In this document: in pieces, positions 1-7,601 of the stretch
Layout of the letters: the number at the start of each line of letters is the position of its first letter
Position numbering within the stretch: the stretch's first letter is position 1
Source of the DNA: Rhodospirillaceae bacterium
Lineage (GTDB): Bacteria > Pseudomonadota > Alphaproteobacteria > SMXQ01
Direction: 5' to 3'
Assembly (NCBI GenBank): GCA_947474495.1
Contig: CANJIM010000023.1
Coordinates: 1-40,142 of the forward strand
Length of the DNA: 40,142 nucleotides
Notes under the pieces: model-generated
What the model saw: only the letters and a program-made list of their open reading frames with translations
The model's database searches: none
What the model was told of the DNA's origin: nothing
Program-made: the position numbers and the translations under genes

Positions 1-612
1 ACCTGGGCTTCGTTGATGGCCGGTTTTTCCTTCATCAAGAGCAAACCCATCGTGCTGGGTGCCATATCGATGGATCTGTTCGCCGTCATCTTCAGCGGCC
101 TGCCGGCGCTCATGCCGATCTATGCGCGCGACATCCTGCATGTCGATGCCGACGGACTCGGCCTATTGCGCAGCAGCCAGGCGGTCGGTGGCCTGCTGTC
201 GGCCCTGGTGCTGACGCAAATTCCGCCGATGCGCCGCTCCGGGGCGATTCTGTTCGTCTGCGTCGGCCTGTTCGGCCTTGCCACATTGATTTTTTCCTAT
301 TCGACGATCTTCCTCGTCTCTTGCGCGGCGCTGGTGTTGCTCGGCGCTTCCGATGTGATCAGCGTTTATATACGCCTGACGCTGATCCAATTGATGACGC
401 CAGATGAGATGCGCGGCCGCGTCGCGGCAGTCAATTCGGTGTTCATCACCGCCTCGAACGAGCTCGGCGATTTCCGCGCCGGCCTCATGGCCTCGATCGT
501 TGGCCCCCTCGCGGCGGCGGCGGCCGGCGGCTTCGTTGTGCTCGGCGTCACCGCGCTGTGGTGGAAACTGTTTCCCGATTTACGCGCCGCCGACAGACTC
601 GACGGAAAGTAG
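1..612 (+). CDS. MFS exporter, EntS-like (5'-truncated by window edge)
   Basis: This is the C-terminal part of a major facilitator superfamily transporter. The reading frame is open at the left edge, so the start lies outside the window. About 200 residues remain, with several hydrophobic helices. The stretch DEMRGRVAAVNSVFI followed by SNELGDFRAG matches the cytoplasmic loop typical of MFS_3/EntS-type efflux proteins (enterobactin exporter family). It probably exports a small molecule across the inner membrane by proton antiport. The substrate cannot be told from this piece. The gene ends at a strong terminator, so it is not co-transcribed with what follows. Family call is firm; function beyond efflux is open. 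Confidence 0.85.
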   Translation, partial: TWASLMAGFSFIKSKPIVLGAISMDLFAVIFSGLPALMPIYARDILHVDADGLGLLRSSQAVGGLLSALVLTQIPPMRRSGAILFVCVGLFGLATLIFSYSTIFLVSCAALVLLGASDVISVYIRLTLIQLMTPDEMRGRVAAVNSVFITASNELGDFRAGLMASIVGPLAAAAAGGFVVLGVTALWWKLFPDLRAADRLDGK

Positions 613-617
613 ATGCA

Positions 618-645
618 AAAAAGGCCGGCGAATGCCGGCCTTTTT
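618..645. terminator. Bidirectional rho-independent terminator
   Basis: Perfect hairpin with a 7-bp GGCCGGC/GCCGGCC stem (623-629, 634-640) and a GAAT loop, flanked by A5 on the left and T5 on the right. It can terminate both the plus-strand MFS gene and the minus-strand Bug genes that converge on it. Confidence 0.9.
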
Positions 646-664
646 CGTTGAGCATCGGGCCGCT

Positions 665-1711
665 CTATTGCGGAATCTTCACCAGCTTCTGGGCGGCGGC
701 GACGACATCCGTCGGCGTGGCATAGAGCTCGGTGATGATCTTCAAGGCATCCTCGCCATAGACCGGGCTGAGCGCGAAGCGCTGGCGCTCGAGCTCGGCG
801 CGCATCGCCGGATCGTCGACCGATGTCTTGAAAGCGGCCCGCAGCATCGCGGCGCGGTCGGCCGGGATGGCCGGCGGCGCGGTGAAGGGCTGGCCGAGGA
901 TCTGGCGGCCGAACAGGAACTTCAGAACCTCTTTGTCCTTGGGGTTCTCGATCACGTCCATCACGGTCGGAATCTCGGGATAGTCCGGATCTTTTTCGAG
1001 GCCCATCTGCACGAAGATTTTCCAGTCGCCCTTCGCCACCTTGTCTTTGACATAGGCGCGGCCGCTACCGGACCAGCCGGACAGGAACAGGCCATGCACT
1101 TCGCCCTTCTCGACGGCGTTCAACGTCTCGGGCTGGCCTTGGTAGCCGGCGATGTTCTTGAGCTTGGTGCCGTAGAGCGAGTTGAACAGCCGGGAATACA
1201 TCGCCGGGTCGCCTTCGAGCCCGCTCACGCCCATGGTGATCTCGGCCTTCTTCATCTCGTCGAGCGTGGTGGCCGGCGAATTCTTGGCGACGACGCCCAT
1301 CCCCATCTCCTTCACCAGACTGCCGATCCAGGTAAACTTGGTCGCCTCGAATTGCGATTGGGACTCGGCGCCGTAGAGCAGCGGCGCGGTCGGAATGGCG
1401 CGCGCCATGATCATCATGGTCGAGCCGTCTTTCGGTGCGACGTTATAGAGGTAGTTTGCCGCGCGCATGCCGCCGCCGCCCGGCATGTTGTTGGTCACGA
1501 AGTTCGGATGGCCCGGCAGGTTGGCGCTCAGGAACTTGCCCATGACACGCGCGTAGGTGTCGTAGCTGCCGCCAGCGGCACTGCCGACGATGATCGTCAT
1601 GGTCTTCTGCGCCTTGTAGAACTGTTCGGCCGACTGGCCGAGGGCGGGCGCGGCAAGGCTGACTCCGGCGATCAAGGTCAGGCAGAGTTTCGCGGGGGAA
1701 AGGGTCGGCAT
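665..1711 (-). CDS. Bug/TctC-family periplasmic solute-binding protein 1
   Basis: A 348-residue extracytoplasmic receptor of the Bug (TctC) family. The N-terminus is a signal peptide (hydrophobic stretch, ending near ALGQS). The family core follows: SAAGGSYDTYARVM, then NNMPGGGGMRAANYLY and VAPKDG. Family members capture organic or aromatic carboxylates for tripartite tricarboxylate transporters or for signalling. The ATG at 1711 was chosen because AGGAG lies 5 bases upstream. An in-frame ATG at 1726 overlaps the stop of the preceding gene but lacks such a site. It is the last gene of a three-paralog array. No TctA or TctB membrane subunit is nearby, so it is an orphan receptor. Ligand unknown. 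Confidence 0.9.
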   Translation of the reverse strand: MPTLSPAKLCLTLIAGVSLAAPALGQSAEQFYKAQKTMTIIVGSAAGGSYDTYARVMGKFLSANLPGHPNFVTNNMPGGGGMRAANYLYNVAPKDGSTMMIMARAIPTAPLLYGAESQSQFEATKFTWIGSLVKEMGMGVVAKNSPATTLDEMKKAEITMGVSGLEGDPAMYSRLFNSLYGTKLKNIAGYQGQPETLNAVEKGEVHGLFLSGWSGSGRAYVKDKVAKGDWKIFVQMGLEKDPDYPEIPTVMDVIENPKDKEVLKFLFGRQILGQPFTAPPAIPADRAAMLRAAFKTSVDDPAMRAELERQRFALSPVYGEDALKIITELYATPTDVVAAAQKLVKIPQ

Positions 1712-1722
1712 CGTCACTCCTG

Positions 1723-2763
1723 TCATTGTGCGGCTTTGAGCAGACTGCGGGTGGCTTCGATGGTTTCGCCGGACGTGGCGTAAATGCGTCCGACGATCTC
1801 TTGCGCCTCGTCGCCGAACACCGGGCTGATGGCGTATTTCTGCTTATCGGCTTCGGCGAGCAGAGCCTTGTCTTCCAGCGCCTTCTTGAAGGCGTCGCGC
1901 AAGAGGGCGATGCGGTCGGCGGGCACGCCCGGCGGCGCGACGAAGGGGCGACCGAGAATCTGGCGTTCGAACAGCAGGGTCAAGATCTGCTTGTTCTGAT
2001 CGCCGGGGATCACCTCGAAGACGCTTGGCGCGTCGAGATGCTCTTCGTCCTTGCGGCTGGTCATCTGCACGAAGACCTTCCATTCGCCGCGCGCGACTTT
2101 GTCCTTCACATAAGCGCGGCCGGCGCCCGACCAGCCCGACAGGAACAGGCCATGCAATTCGCCTTTTTCGACGGCAAGGAGCGTTTCGGTCTGGCCGGGA
2201 TAGGCGGCGATCACCTTTATCTTGGTGCCGTAGAGCTTGTTGAACAGGCGGGCATACATGGCGGGATCTGTTTCCGGCCCGCTGGCGCCGAACACCACTT
2301 CGGTCTTCTTCATCTCTTCCAGCGTGGTGGCGGGGGCTTTCAGCGACACCGCGCCCATGCCCATCTCGATCACGGCGCTGCCAAGCCAGTTGAACTTGGT
2401 GGCTTCGAATTGCGCCTTGGATTCCTCGCCGTAAAGCAGGGGGGCAGTGACGATGCCCCGATCCATGATCGAGATCACCGTGCCGTCCTTGGGCGCGACC
2501 GAATAGAGGTAGTTGGCGGCGCGCATGCCGCCGGCGCCCGGCATGTTGTTCGAAACGATGGTCGGATTGCCGGGAATATATTTGCTCATGTAGCGGGTGA
2601 CCATGCGGCCGTAGACGTCGTAGCTGCCGCCGGGGGCGCTCGAGATGATGATCGACATCTCGCCCTTGGATTTATAGAAATCGCCCGCCGACTGCGCCAT
2701 CGCGGCGGCGGGCATGACGGCGAGCAAGGCGACGCAGGCGGATAGTAAGTTTCGTGCAGTCAT
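1723..2763 (-). CDS. Bug/TctC-family periplasmic solute-binding protein 2
   Basis: A 346-residue paralog of its two neighbours, with a signal peptide (hydrophobic core ACVALLAVMPAAAMAQS) and the core SAPGGSYDVYGRM / NNMPGAGGMRAANYLY / VAPKDG. The ATG at 2763 is preceded by GGAG at 7 bases, which decides against the longer frame from 2787. It ends 11 bases before the next gene and the two are likely translated from one message. Upstream, a terminator (2818-2848) separates it from paralog 3, so this pair may be expressed at a lower level. As in other Bug proteins it should sit in the periplasm and bind a carboxylate. Ligand unknown. Confidence 0.9.
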   Translation of the reverse strand: MTARNLLSACVALLAVMPAAAMAQSAGDFYKSKGEMSIIISSAPGGSYDVYGRMVTRYMSKYIPGNPTIVSNNMPGAGGMRAANYLYSVAPKDGTVISIMDRGIVTAPLLYGEESKAQFEATKFNWLGSAVIEMGMGAVSLKAPATTLEEMKKTEVVFGASGPETDPAMYARLFNKLYGTKIKVIAAYPGQTETLLAVEKGELHGLFLSGWSGAGRAYVKDKVARGEWKVFVQMTSRKDEEHLDAPSVFEVIPGDQNKQILTLLFERQILGRPFVAPPGVPADRIALLRDAFKKALEDKALLAEADKQKYAISPVFGDEAQEIVGRIYATSGETIEATRSLLKAAQ

Positions 2764-2817
2764 GACGGTCTCCAAACAGGGTTGCATGACTGCGCCTGGG
2801 GGGCAGCGCAGGATGTG

Positions 2818-2848
2818 AAAAACCCCGGCGGCTCGCGCCGTCGGGGTT
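2818..2848 (-). terminator. Rho-independent terminator between Bug genes 3 and 2
   Basis: Reading on the minus strand: 10-bp GC-rich stem CCCCGACGGC/GCCGCCGGGG (2823-2832 with 2837-2846, one G-T pair), 4-base loop, then T5. It sits 8 bases after the stop of the first gene in the array and before the next two genes, so it should reduce read-through from the upstream promoter. Confidence 0.85.
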
Positions 2849-2856
2849 CAGGAGGG

Positions 2857-3918
2857 TTACTGCGCCGCGGGCGGCTTTACATAAGTGCGGATTTTGGCGA
2901 TCACCTCGGGCGAGGTTTTATAGACCGCCTCGATCATCTTCTGCGTCGTCGCGCCGTCGATTGGTTCGATGTAACGGCGCGTCTTGTCGCCTTCGAGCAC
3001 CAGTTCCGGATCGGCGCAAGCATCGCTGAACGCTTTGCGCAGCATGGCGATGCGATCGGCCGGCACGCCCGGCGGCGCGACGAAGGGCCGGCCGAGTTCG
3101 AGGCGGCCGAGGATGACTTCCATCACCTGACGGTCCTCGTCGTTCTTGATCAATTCCATAATTGTCGGGACGTCGCCGACGTCGGGATCGCGCTTGAAGC
3201 CCATCTGCACCATGAAGCCGACTTCGTTCAGCTTGTACATCTGCAGCAGTTGCTCGCGGGTCTGGCCCGACCAGCCGCTCATGAACAGGCCGTCGAGCTC
3301 GCCTTTCTGCACGGCCTGGACCACTTCGGGCTGGCCCTTGTAGGCGGTAATGACCTTAAACTTGGTGCCGAACATTTCATTGAGCATGCGCGGCATCATG
3401 GCGGTATCGCCTTCGGCGCCGGTCGAGCCTAGCACGACCTCGACCTTGGTCGCGTCCATCAGCGTCTTGGCCGGAGAGCGGGCGCCGAACACGGCCATAC
3501 CCGATTCGCTGGAGGCGCTGCCAAGCCAATTGAGCGTCGACGGGTTGAATTGCGTGTTGGACTGCTCGCCGTACAGCAGCGGCGCGGTCGGCAGGCCACG
3601 GTCCATGATCGAGATCGTCGCCCCGTCTTTCGGCGCGATATTCGCGATATAGTTGGCGGCGCGCACGCCGCCGGCGCCCGGCATATTGTTGGTGACGATA
3701 TTGGGATGGCCGGGCAAATATTTGCTCATGTAGCGCGACAGCATGCGGGCGTAGCCGTCATAGCCGCCGCCCGGGGCGCTGCCGACGACCATGTACATCT
3801 CTTTTCTGGACTTATAGAACTCCTCGGCCGTTTCGGCGCTGGCCGGAGCGAGAATAGCGCTGGCGCCGATGGCAAATCCGAGAAGCACACTGAAAGTCGC
3901 TGTGCGGGTCACGCGCAT
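2857..3918 (-). CDS. Bug/TctC-family periplasmic solute-binding protein 3
   Basis: A 353-residue member of the same receptor family and the promoter-proximal gene of the array. The signal peptide is hydrophobic (SVLLGFAIGASAILAPASA). The core motifs are SAPGGGYDGYARML, NNMPGAGGVRAANYI and IAPKDG. The ATG at 3918 has a purine-rich AAGGGGA about 6 bases upstream. The longer frame to 4002 would run through the promoter and the 17-bp palindrome at 3961-3977, so it is not used here. The gene is divergent from the H1-tailed hydrolase, and the two probably share a control region. Ligand unknown. Confidence 0.9.
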   Translation of the reverse strand: MRVTRTATFSVLLGFAIGASAILAPASAETAEEFYKSRKEMYMVVGSAPGGGYDGYARMLSRYMSKYLPGHPNIVTNNMPGAGGVRAANYIANIAPKDGATISIMDRGLPTAPLLYGEQSNTQFNPSTLNWLGSASSESGMAVFGARSPAKTLMDATKVEVVLGSTGAEGDTAMMPRMLNEMFGTKFKVITAYKGQPEVVQAVQKGELDGLFMSGWSGQTREQLLQMYKLNEVGFMVQMGFKRDPDVGDVPTIMELIKNDEDRQVMEVILGRLELGRPFVAPPGVPADRIAMLRKAFSDACADPELVLEGDKTRRYIEPIDGATTQKMIEAVYKTSPEVIAKIRTYVKPPAAQ

Positions 3919-3945
3919 GATTTTCCCCTTGGCCTGTTGACTTCG

Positions 3946-3977
3946 ATTTTTGTCGGCGTCACTTTGACTGTCAAAGT
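3946..3977 (-). promoter_or_regulatory. Candidate promoter with overlapping 17-bp palindrome
   Basis: On the minus strand a perfect -35 TTGACA (3974-3969) is followed after 17 bases by AAAAAT (3951-3946), upstream of Bug gene 3. The -35 lies inside a perfect inverted repeat, ACTTTGAC-T-GTCAAAGT (3961-3977). A dimeric repressor bound there would block the promoter. The palindrome is read directly; the regulator is not known. The -10 is a weak match. Confidence 0.5.
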
Positions 3978-4019
3978 TTAGAGGACCGATCCGCGAAAGC
4001 AACGGGCGTGCGTCTTCCC

Positions 4020-4038
4020 TGAAACGATTGCCGTTTCA
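4020..4038. promoter_or_regulatory. Inverted repeat, possible operator
   Basis: Perfect 7-bp arms TGAAACG/CGTTTCA with an ATTGC spacer, in the divergent region and 50 bases before the hydrolase start. It has no T tract, so an operator or a 5'-UTR hairpin is more likely than a terminator. Confidence 0.35.
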
Positions 4039-4087
4039 TTGGGCGTGACGTGCCGTGCTTTCCATCATGTCTGCGACGGGAGACACC

Positions 4088-5890
4088 ATGCGCAAGCCCA
4101 AGACCTCCGCGAAAAAGACCGCCGCCAAAAAGCTCGGCACAAAAAAGACGGCGAAGAAGAAATCCCTAGTCAAAAAGGCGAAGCCGGCATCGGTGAAAAA
4201 GCCGGTCAAGAAAGCTTCGAAGGCGAAGGCTGCGAAATCGAAACGACCGGCCAACACCAAAAAGGCCTTGAAGAAGAAGGCCGTTAAGAAAGCCGTGCCC
4301 AAAAAGATCAGCAAGAAGGTCGTCGCTAAAAAGGCGGCGAAAAAGAAGAGCCCGGCGAAGAAGGTGACGGTCGCCCGCAAGGTGCGTGCCGCGCGTCCCG
4401 CCGCGCGCACCACGGCGCGCGCCCGCCTCGAAGCCCGCAACCGTCCCGCGACACGTCCCTCGGCGGTCGCCAAGCCGGTCAAGGCGAAGTCCTCTGCGCC
4501 CAAGAGTTCGCCGGCGAAAAGCGCGCCCGTCTCCGGCTGGACGCCGCCGGCCGAATATTCGCGCGCCGAGGTAATCGCGATTTCCGACCGCCTGATCGCG
4601 CAGCCGGACATTCCGCTCAAGCAGACCGAGGACATATTCCGCATCCACGAGGTCGGTCTCGATTGGGACATGGGCTGCATGGTCTATGAACCGAAAGACC
4701 CGTCGCAGATCGCCGTCGGCGCCGACGGCAAGAAGATCGGTATTTTCCTGCTGCATGGTGGCTCGGGCGACTACAAGTCGATGGAGCCCATCGCCAAGCT
4801 TTACGCCGGCAAGTTCGGCCACAAGTGCGTGGCCATGACCTTCCCCGGCCGCCATTACTTCGACAGCCCGACGCGCGACTGGCCGGGCGACACGATCAAC
4901 AAGGACGGCACCGTGCGCACGCCGATCTGGCTGCGCGGCGAAAAAATCACGCCGGACATGTACGAGGTCGTGAACGACGATACAAAACGCCTGCGCTACG
5001 GCGTGCGCACGGTCGCGCGCGCCAAGCCGGGCACGATCTTCTACGACCGCATGGCCGGCTGGCTGCCCGCCTTCGAGACGGCGATGAAGGACGCCATGCG
5101 CCGCCATTTCCCGGAAGGCGAATATTCGATCTACGTCACCGGCCATTCGACCGGCGGCCCGCATGTCTTCATGATGTGCCAGCGCGTGCCGAACATCGCC
5201 GGCGTCATTGCCGTCGAGAATTCGCCGTTCGGCTTCATCCAGGAAGAGCAGCACAATTGGTCGGGCGCCCTCGGCAAGGTGGCGGGCTATGAGCGCGTCA
5301 GCAAGAAGCCGGCGCCCCGCACCGATCCGTTCGACGAGCTGTATATCCGCACCTGGCGCGACCGCGCGCGCTATGCCGGTCCCGAATCGCTCGGTCAGGA
5401 AGGCCCGGCAGCGCTCATGCGTCTGCCGTGGCTGATGGAGGAGATTCTCGACTTCTGGAACCGGACGAAGATGCGGCCGCAGTTCAAGGCCGAATACATC
5501 CTGACCCACAACATCAAGTCGTCCTTGCGCAAGGCGGCGGAAGCGACCGCCAAGCGCATGGGCCTCTCCGGGCCGGACAAAGAGGCGTTGATCAAGCGCT
5601 ATCTCAGCTTGCCCTATCCGGTGATGGGCCCCGGCGCGAAGCCGGTGCCGCCGGTGCTGTTCGGCATCTCCAAGGACAGCCGCGACCACAGCCCAGAGGT
5701 CTATCAGGAAGTGGTGCTGCCGATGTTCAAGGAGCGCATTGATCCGCCGCCCAAGGTCATGGTCACGCGCTTTGGCGCCGGCGTGCATCTCTACACCAAG
5801 GCGGAGAAAGACCTGCCGCTCGGCATCGGCCCGGCGGTGGCGGAGTTTTATCACCAGGCCATCACCGGCGGTTATTTCCTTACGAAGTAG
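4088..5890 (+). CDS. Alpha/beta hydrolase with histone-H1-like lysine-rich N-terminal tail
   Basis: 600 residues. Residues 1-148 are almost entirely K, A, P, S, T and R. They begin with PAKK/AAKK-type repeats like bacterial histone-H1-like or AlgP tails, and residues 97-125 are arginine-rich. From about residue 149 a soluble hydrolase domain follows: oxyanion-type HGGSG at His223, nucleophile elbow GHSTGG with Ser354, and a likely catalytic His567 in GVHLY. The acid residue is not clear. No signal peptide, so it is cytoplasmic. The ATG at 4088 was chosen for GGGAG 5 bases upstream; ATGs at 4055 and 4067 lack one. The H1-like tail could bind DNA, RNA or another polyanion. It is divergent from the Bug array. 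Substrate unknown, and I do not recognise a named family. Confidence 0.8.
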   Translation: MRKPKTSAKKTAAKKLGTKKTAKKKSLVKKAKPASVKKPVKKASKAKAAKSKRPANTKKALKKKAVKKAVPKKISKKVVAKKAAKKKSPAKKVTVARKVRAARPAARTTARARLEARNRPATRPSAVAKPVKAKSSAPKSSPAKSAPVSGWTPPAEYSRAEVIAISDRLIAQPDIPLKQTEDIFRIHEVGLDWDMGCMVYEPKDPSQIAVGADGKKIGIFLLHGGSGDYKSMEPIAKLYAGKFGHKCVAMTFPGRHYFDSPTRDWPGDTINKDGTVRTPIWLRGEKITPDMYEVVNDDTKRLRYGVRTVARAKPGTIFYDRMAGWLPAFETAMKDAMRRHFPEGEYSIYVTGHSTGGPHVFMMCQRVPNIAGVIAVENSPFGFIQEEQHNWSGALGKVAGYERVSKKPAPRTDPFDELYIRTWRDRARYAGPESLGQEGPAALMRLPWLMEEILDFWNRTKMRPQFKAEYILTHNIKSSLRKAAEATAKRMGLSGPDKEALIKRYLSLPYPVMGPGAKPVPPVLFGISKDSRDHSPEVYQEVVLPMFKERIDPPPKVMVTRFGAGVHLYTKAEKDLPLGIGPAVAEFYHQAITGGYFLTK

Positions 5891-5913
5891 CTGAGCGCGG
5901 CGGCGAAAAAGCG

Positions 5914-5946
5914 AAGGGGCAGACGTTAGTCCGCCCCTTTCTTGTG
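5914..5946 (+). terminator. Rho-independent terminator of the H1-tailed hydrolase
   Basis: 11-bp stem AAGGGGCAGAC (5914-5924) with GTCCGCCCCTT (5929-5939), one mismatch, GTTA loop, followed by T-rich TTTCTTGT. It starts 24 bases after the stop codon. Confidence 0.75.
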
Positions 5947-6016
5947 ACAGGGCCATTTTCCTGGCGCGGGGAGTCGCCATCGGTTAACGTGCCGGCGTTT
6001 TCACGAGGCGAGTTTC

Positions 6017-7567
6017 ATGACGGGTCAGTCCCCCCAACCCGCGCCCCTCACGGTTCCCAATAGCGGCATCTACAGCTTGCCGGGCGCGCTTCTCGTGCTC
6101 GCGGCCATTACGCTGTTGCGCCTCGTCTATCTCACGGTTTATCCGTTCGACCTGCATCCGGACGAAGCGCAGTATTGGGTCTGGGCCCAGGATCTCGCCT
6201 TTGGCTACTATTCCAAGCCGCCCATGGTCGCCTGGCTAATCGCCGCGACCACCTCGCTGTGCGGCGACGGCGGCGCCTGCGTGCGCGCCGGCGCGCCGGT
6301 GCTGCATTTCTTCACGGCGCTCGCTGTCTTTGGCATCGGCCATCGCCTCTACGACCGCCGCGTCGGCTTCTGGTCGGCGCTGCTCTATGTCACCTTGCCG
6401 GGCGTCGCCTTCTCGTCAGTGGTGATGTCCACCGACCTGCCGCTGCTGCTGTTCTGGGCCGTCGGTCTCTATGTCTATGTGCGCGCCTTGCAGCGCGGCG
6501 TCGCGGTCGGCCATGCTTGGCGCTGGTGGCTGGTGCTCGGCGTCGCCCTTGGCCTTGGCCTGCTCGGCAAATACGCCATGGTCTTCTTCCTGCTGTCGGC
6601 CGGCGTGCATGTCGCCTTGGCGCGCGGCCGGTTGGCCGGCTGGAGTTGGCGCGGCATCATGATGGCCATTGTGGTCGGCCTGGCGATCTATGCGCCCAAC
6701 GTGTTTTGGAACGCCGACAACAGCTTCGTCTCCTACGCCCACACCAGCGACAATGCCAATCTCGGCGGTCATCTGTTCAGCGTCACGGCGTTCCTCGAAT
6801 TCTTCGGCGCGCAGTTCGGCGTCTTCGGGCCGGTGCTGTTCGCGGCGTTGATTTTCATCGCCGTCCGCTGGCGCGGCTGGTGGCAAGATGACCGAGCTCG
6901 TCTGCTCGTCGCCTTCGCGCTGCCGACGCTGCTGATCATGCTGTTGCAGGGCTTTCTCTCGCGCGCCAATGCCAATTGGGCGGCGCCGGCCTATGTGGCC
7001 GCCTCGGTGCTCGTCGTCGCCTGGGCGTTGCATGCCAATCCGAGATTGTGGTGGGGCCGCGCCTTGGTGGCGAGCGGCTCGGTCGCGCTGCATGCCGGCC
7101 TTGTCGCCGTCTTCTTGGTCTTCATCGCCGCGACCTACGGCCGGCCCGATGCGCTGCCGAGCAAGGCTGATCCGTTCAAGCGGGTGCGTGGCTGGCTCGA
7201 GCTTGGCGCCGCCGTCGCTCATGTGCGGACCAATGAAATGCCGGACGCCGTGCTGCTGGTCGACGAGCGGAAATTGATGGCCGAACTGCTCTATTACGTG
7301 AAGCCGCATCCGGTCGAGGCTTTTAAATGGCGGCCGACCAGCCGCATCCACGATCATTTCGATCTGACGCGGCCCTACTATCAGGCGCTGTCGCCGGCCA
7401 AGGTGCTCTATGTCACCGAGCGCACGGATGCCAGCGAGATCACCTCGCGCTTCAAAACGGTGGAGTTGATCGCTGAAGTGCGGACGCCGATCGGCGTCGG
7501 ACGTGAGCGCGTCGTGCGGCTCTATGAGCTGGAAGGCTTCAAGGGCTACCCGCAGGCCGACGAGTAA
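6017..7567 (+). CDS. GT-C family membrane glycosyltransferase (GT39/PMT_2, ArnT-like)
   Basis: 516 residues with about ten hydrophobic segments. The first loop carries the acidic motif DLHPDEAQY (Asp45, Asp49, Glu50), which is the catalytic and metal-site signature of GT39/PMT_2 enzymes. The C-terminal 130 residues are soluble and probably periplasmic. Such enzymes take a sugar from a polyprenyl-phosphate donor and place it on lipid A, another lipid or a protein on the outer face of the inner membrane. The ATG at 6017 has GAGGCGAG upstream. It converges on a second GT39 gene. Acceptor and sugar are unknown. Confidence 0.85.
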   Translation: MTGQSPQPAPLTVPNSGIYSLPGALLVLAAITLLRLVYLTVYPFDLHPDEAQYWVWAQDLAFGYYSKPPMVAWLIAATTSLCGDGGACVRAGAPVLHFFTALAVFGIGHRLYDRRVGFWSALLYVTLPGVAFSSVVMSTDLPLLLFWAVGLYVYVRALQRGVAVGHAWRWWLVLGVALGLGLLGKYAMVFFLLSAGVHVALARGRLAGWSWRGIMMAIVVGLAIYAPNVFWNADNSFVSYAHTSDNANLGGHLFSVTAFLEFFGAQFGVFGPVLFAALIFIAVRWRGWWQDDRARLLVAFALPTLLIMLLQGFLSRANANWAAPAYVAASVLVVAWALHANPRLWWGRALVASGSVALHAGLVAVFLVFIAATYGRPDALPSKADPFKRVRGWLELGAAVAHVRTNEMPDAVLLVDERKLMAELLYYVKPHPVEAFKWRPTSRIHDHFDLTRPYYQALSPAKVLYVTERTDASEITSRFKTVELIAEVRTPIGVGRERVVRLYELEGFKGYPQADE

Positions 7568-7601
7568 GCTTTCGGGCCTTCAGCGGCGCCGCTTCGGGCG
7601 G

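Noticed and set aside
4166-5980. Minus-strand open frame of 604 codons opposite the H1-tailed hydrolase
   Set aside because: It mirrors the codon pattern of the hydrolase, and its C-terminal low-complexity part is the complement of the lysine repeats. No ribosome-binding site or recognisable motif.
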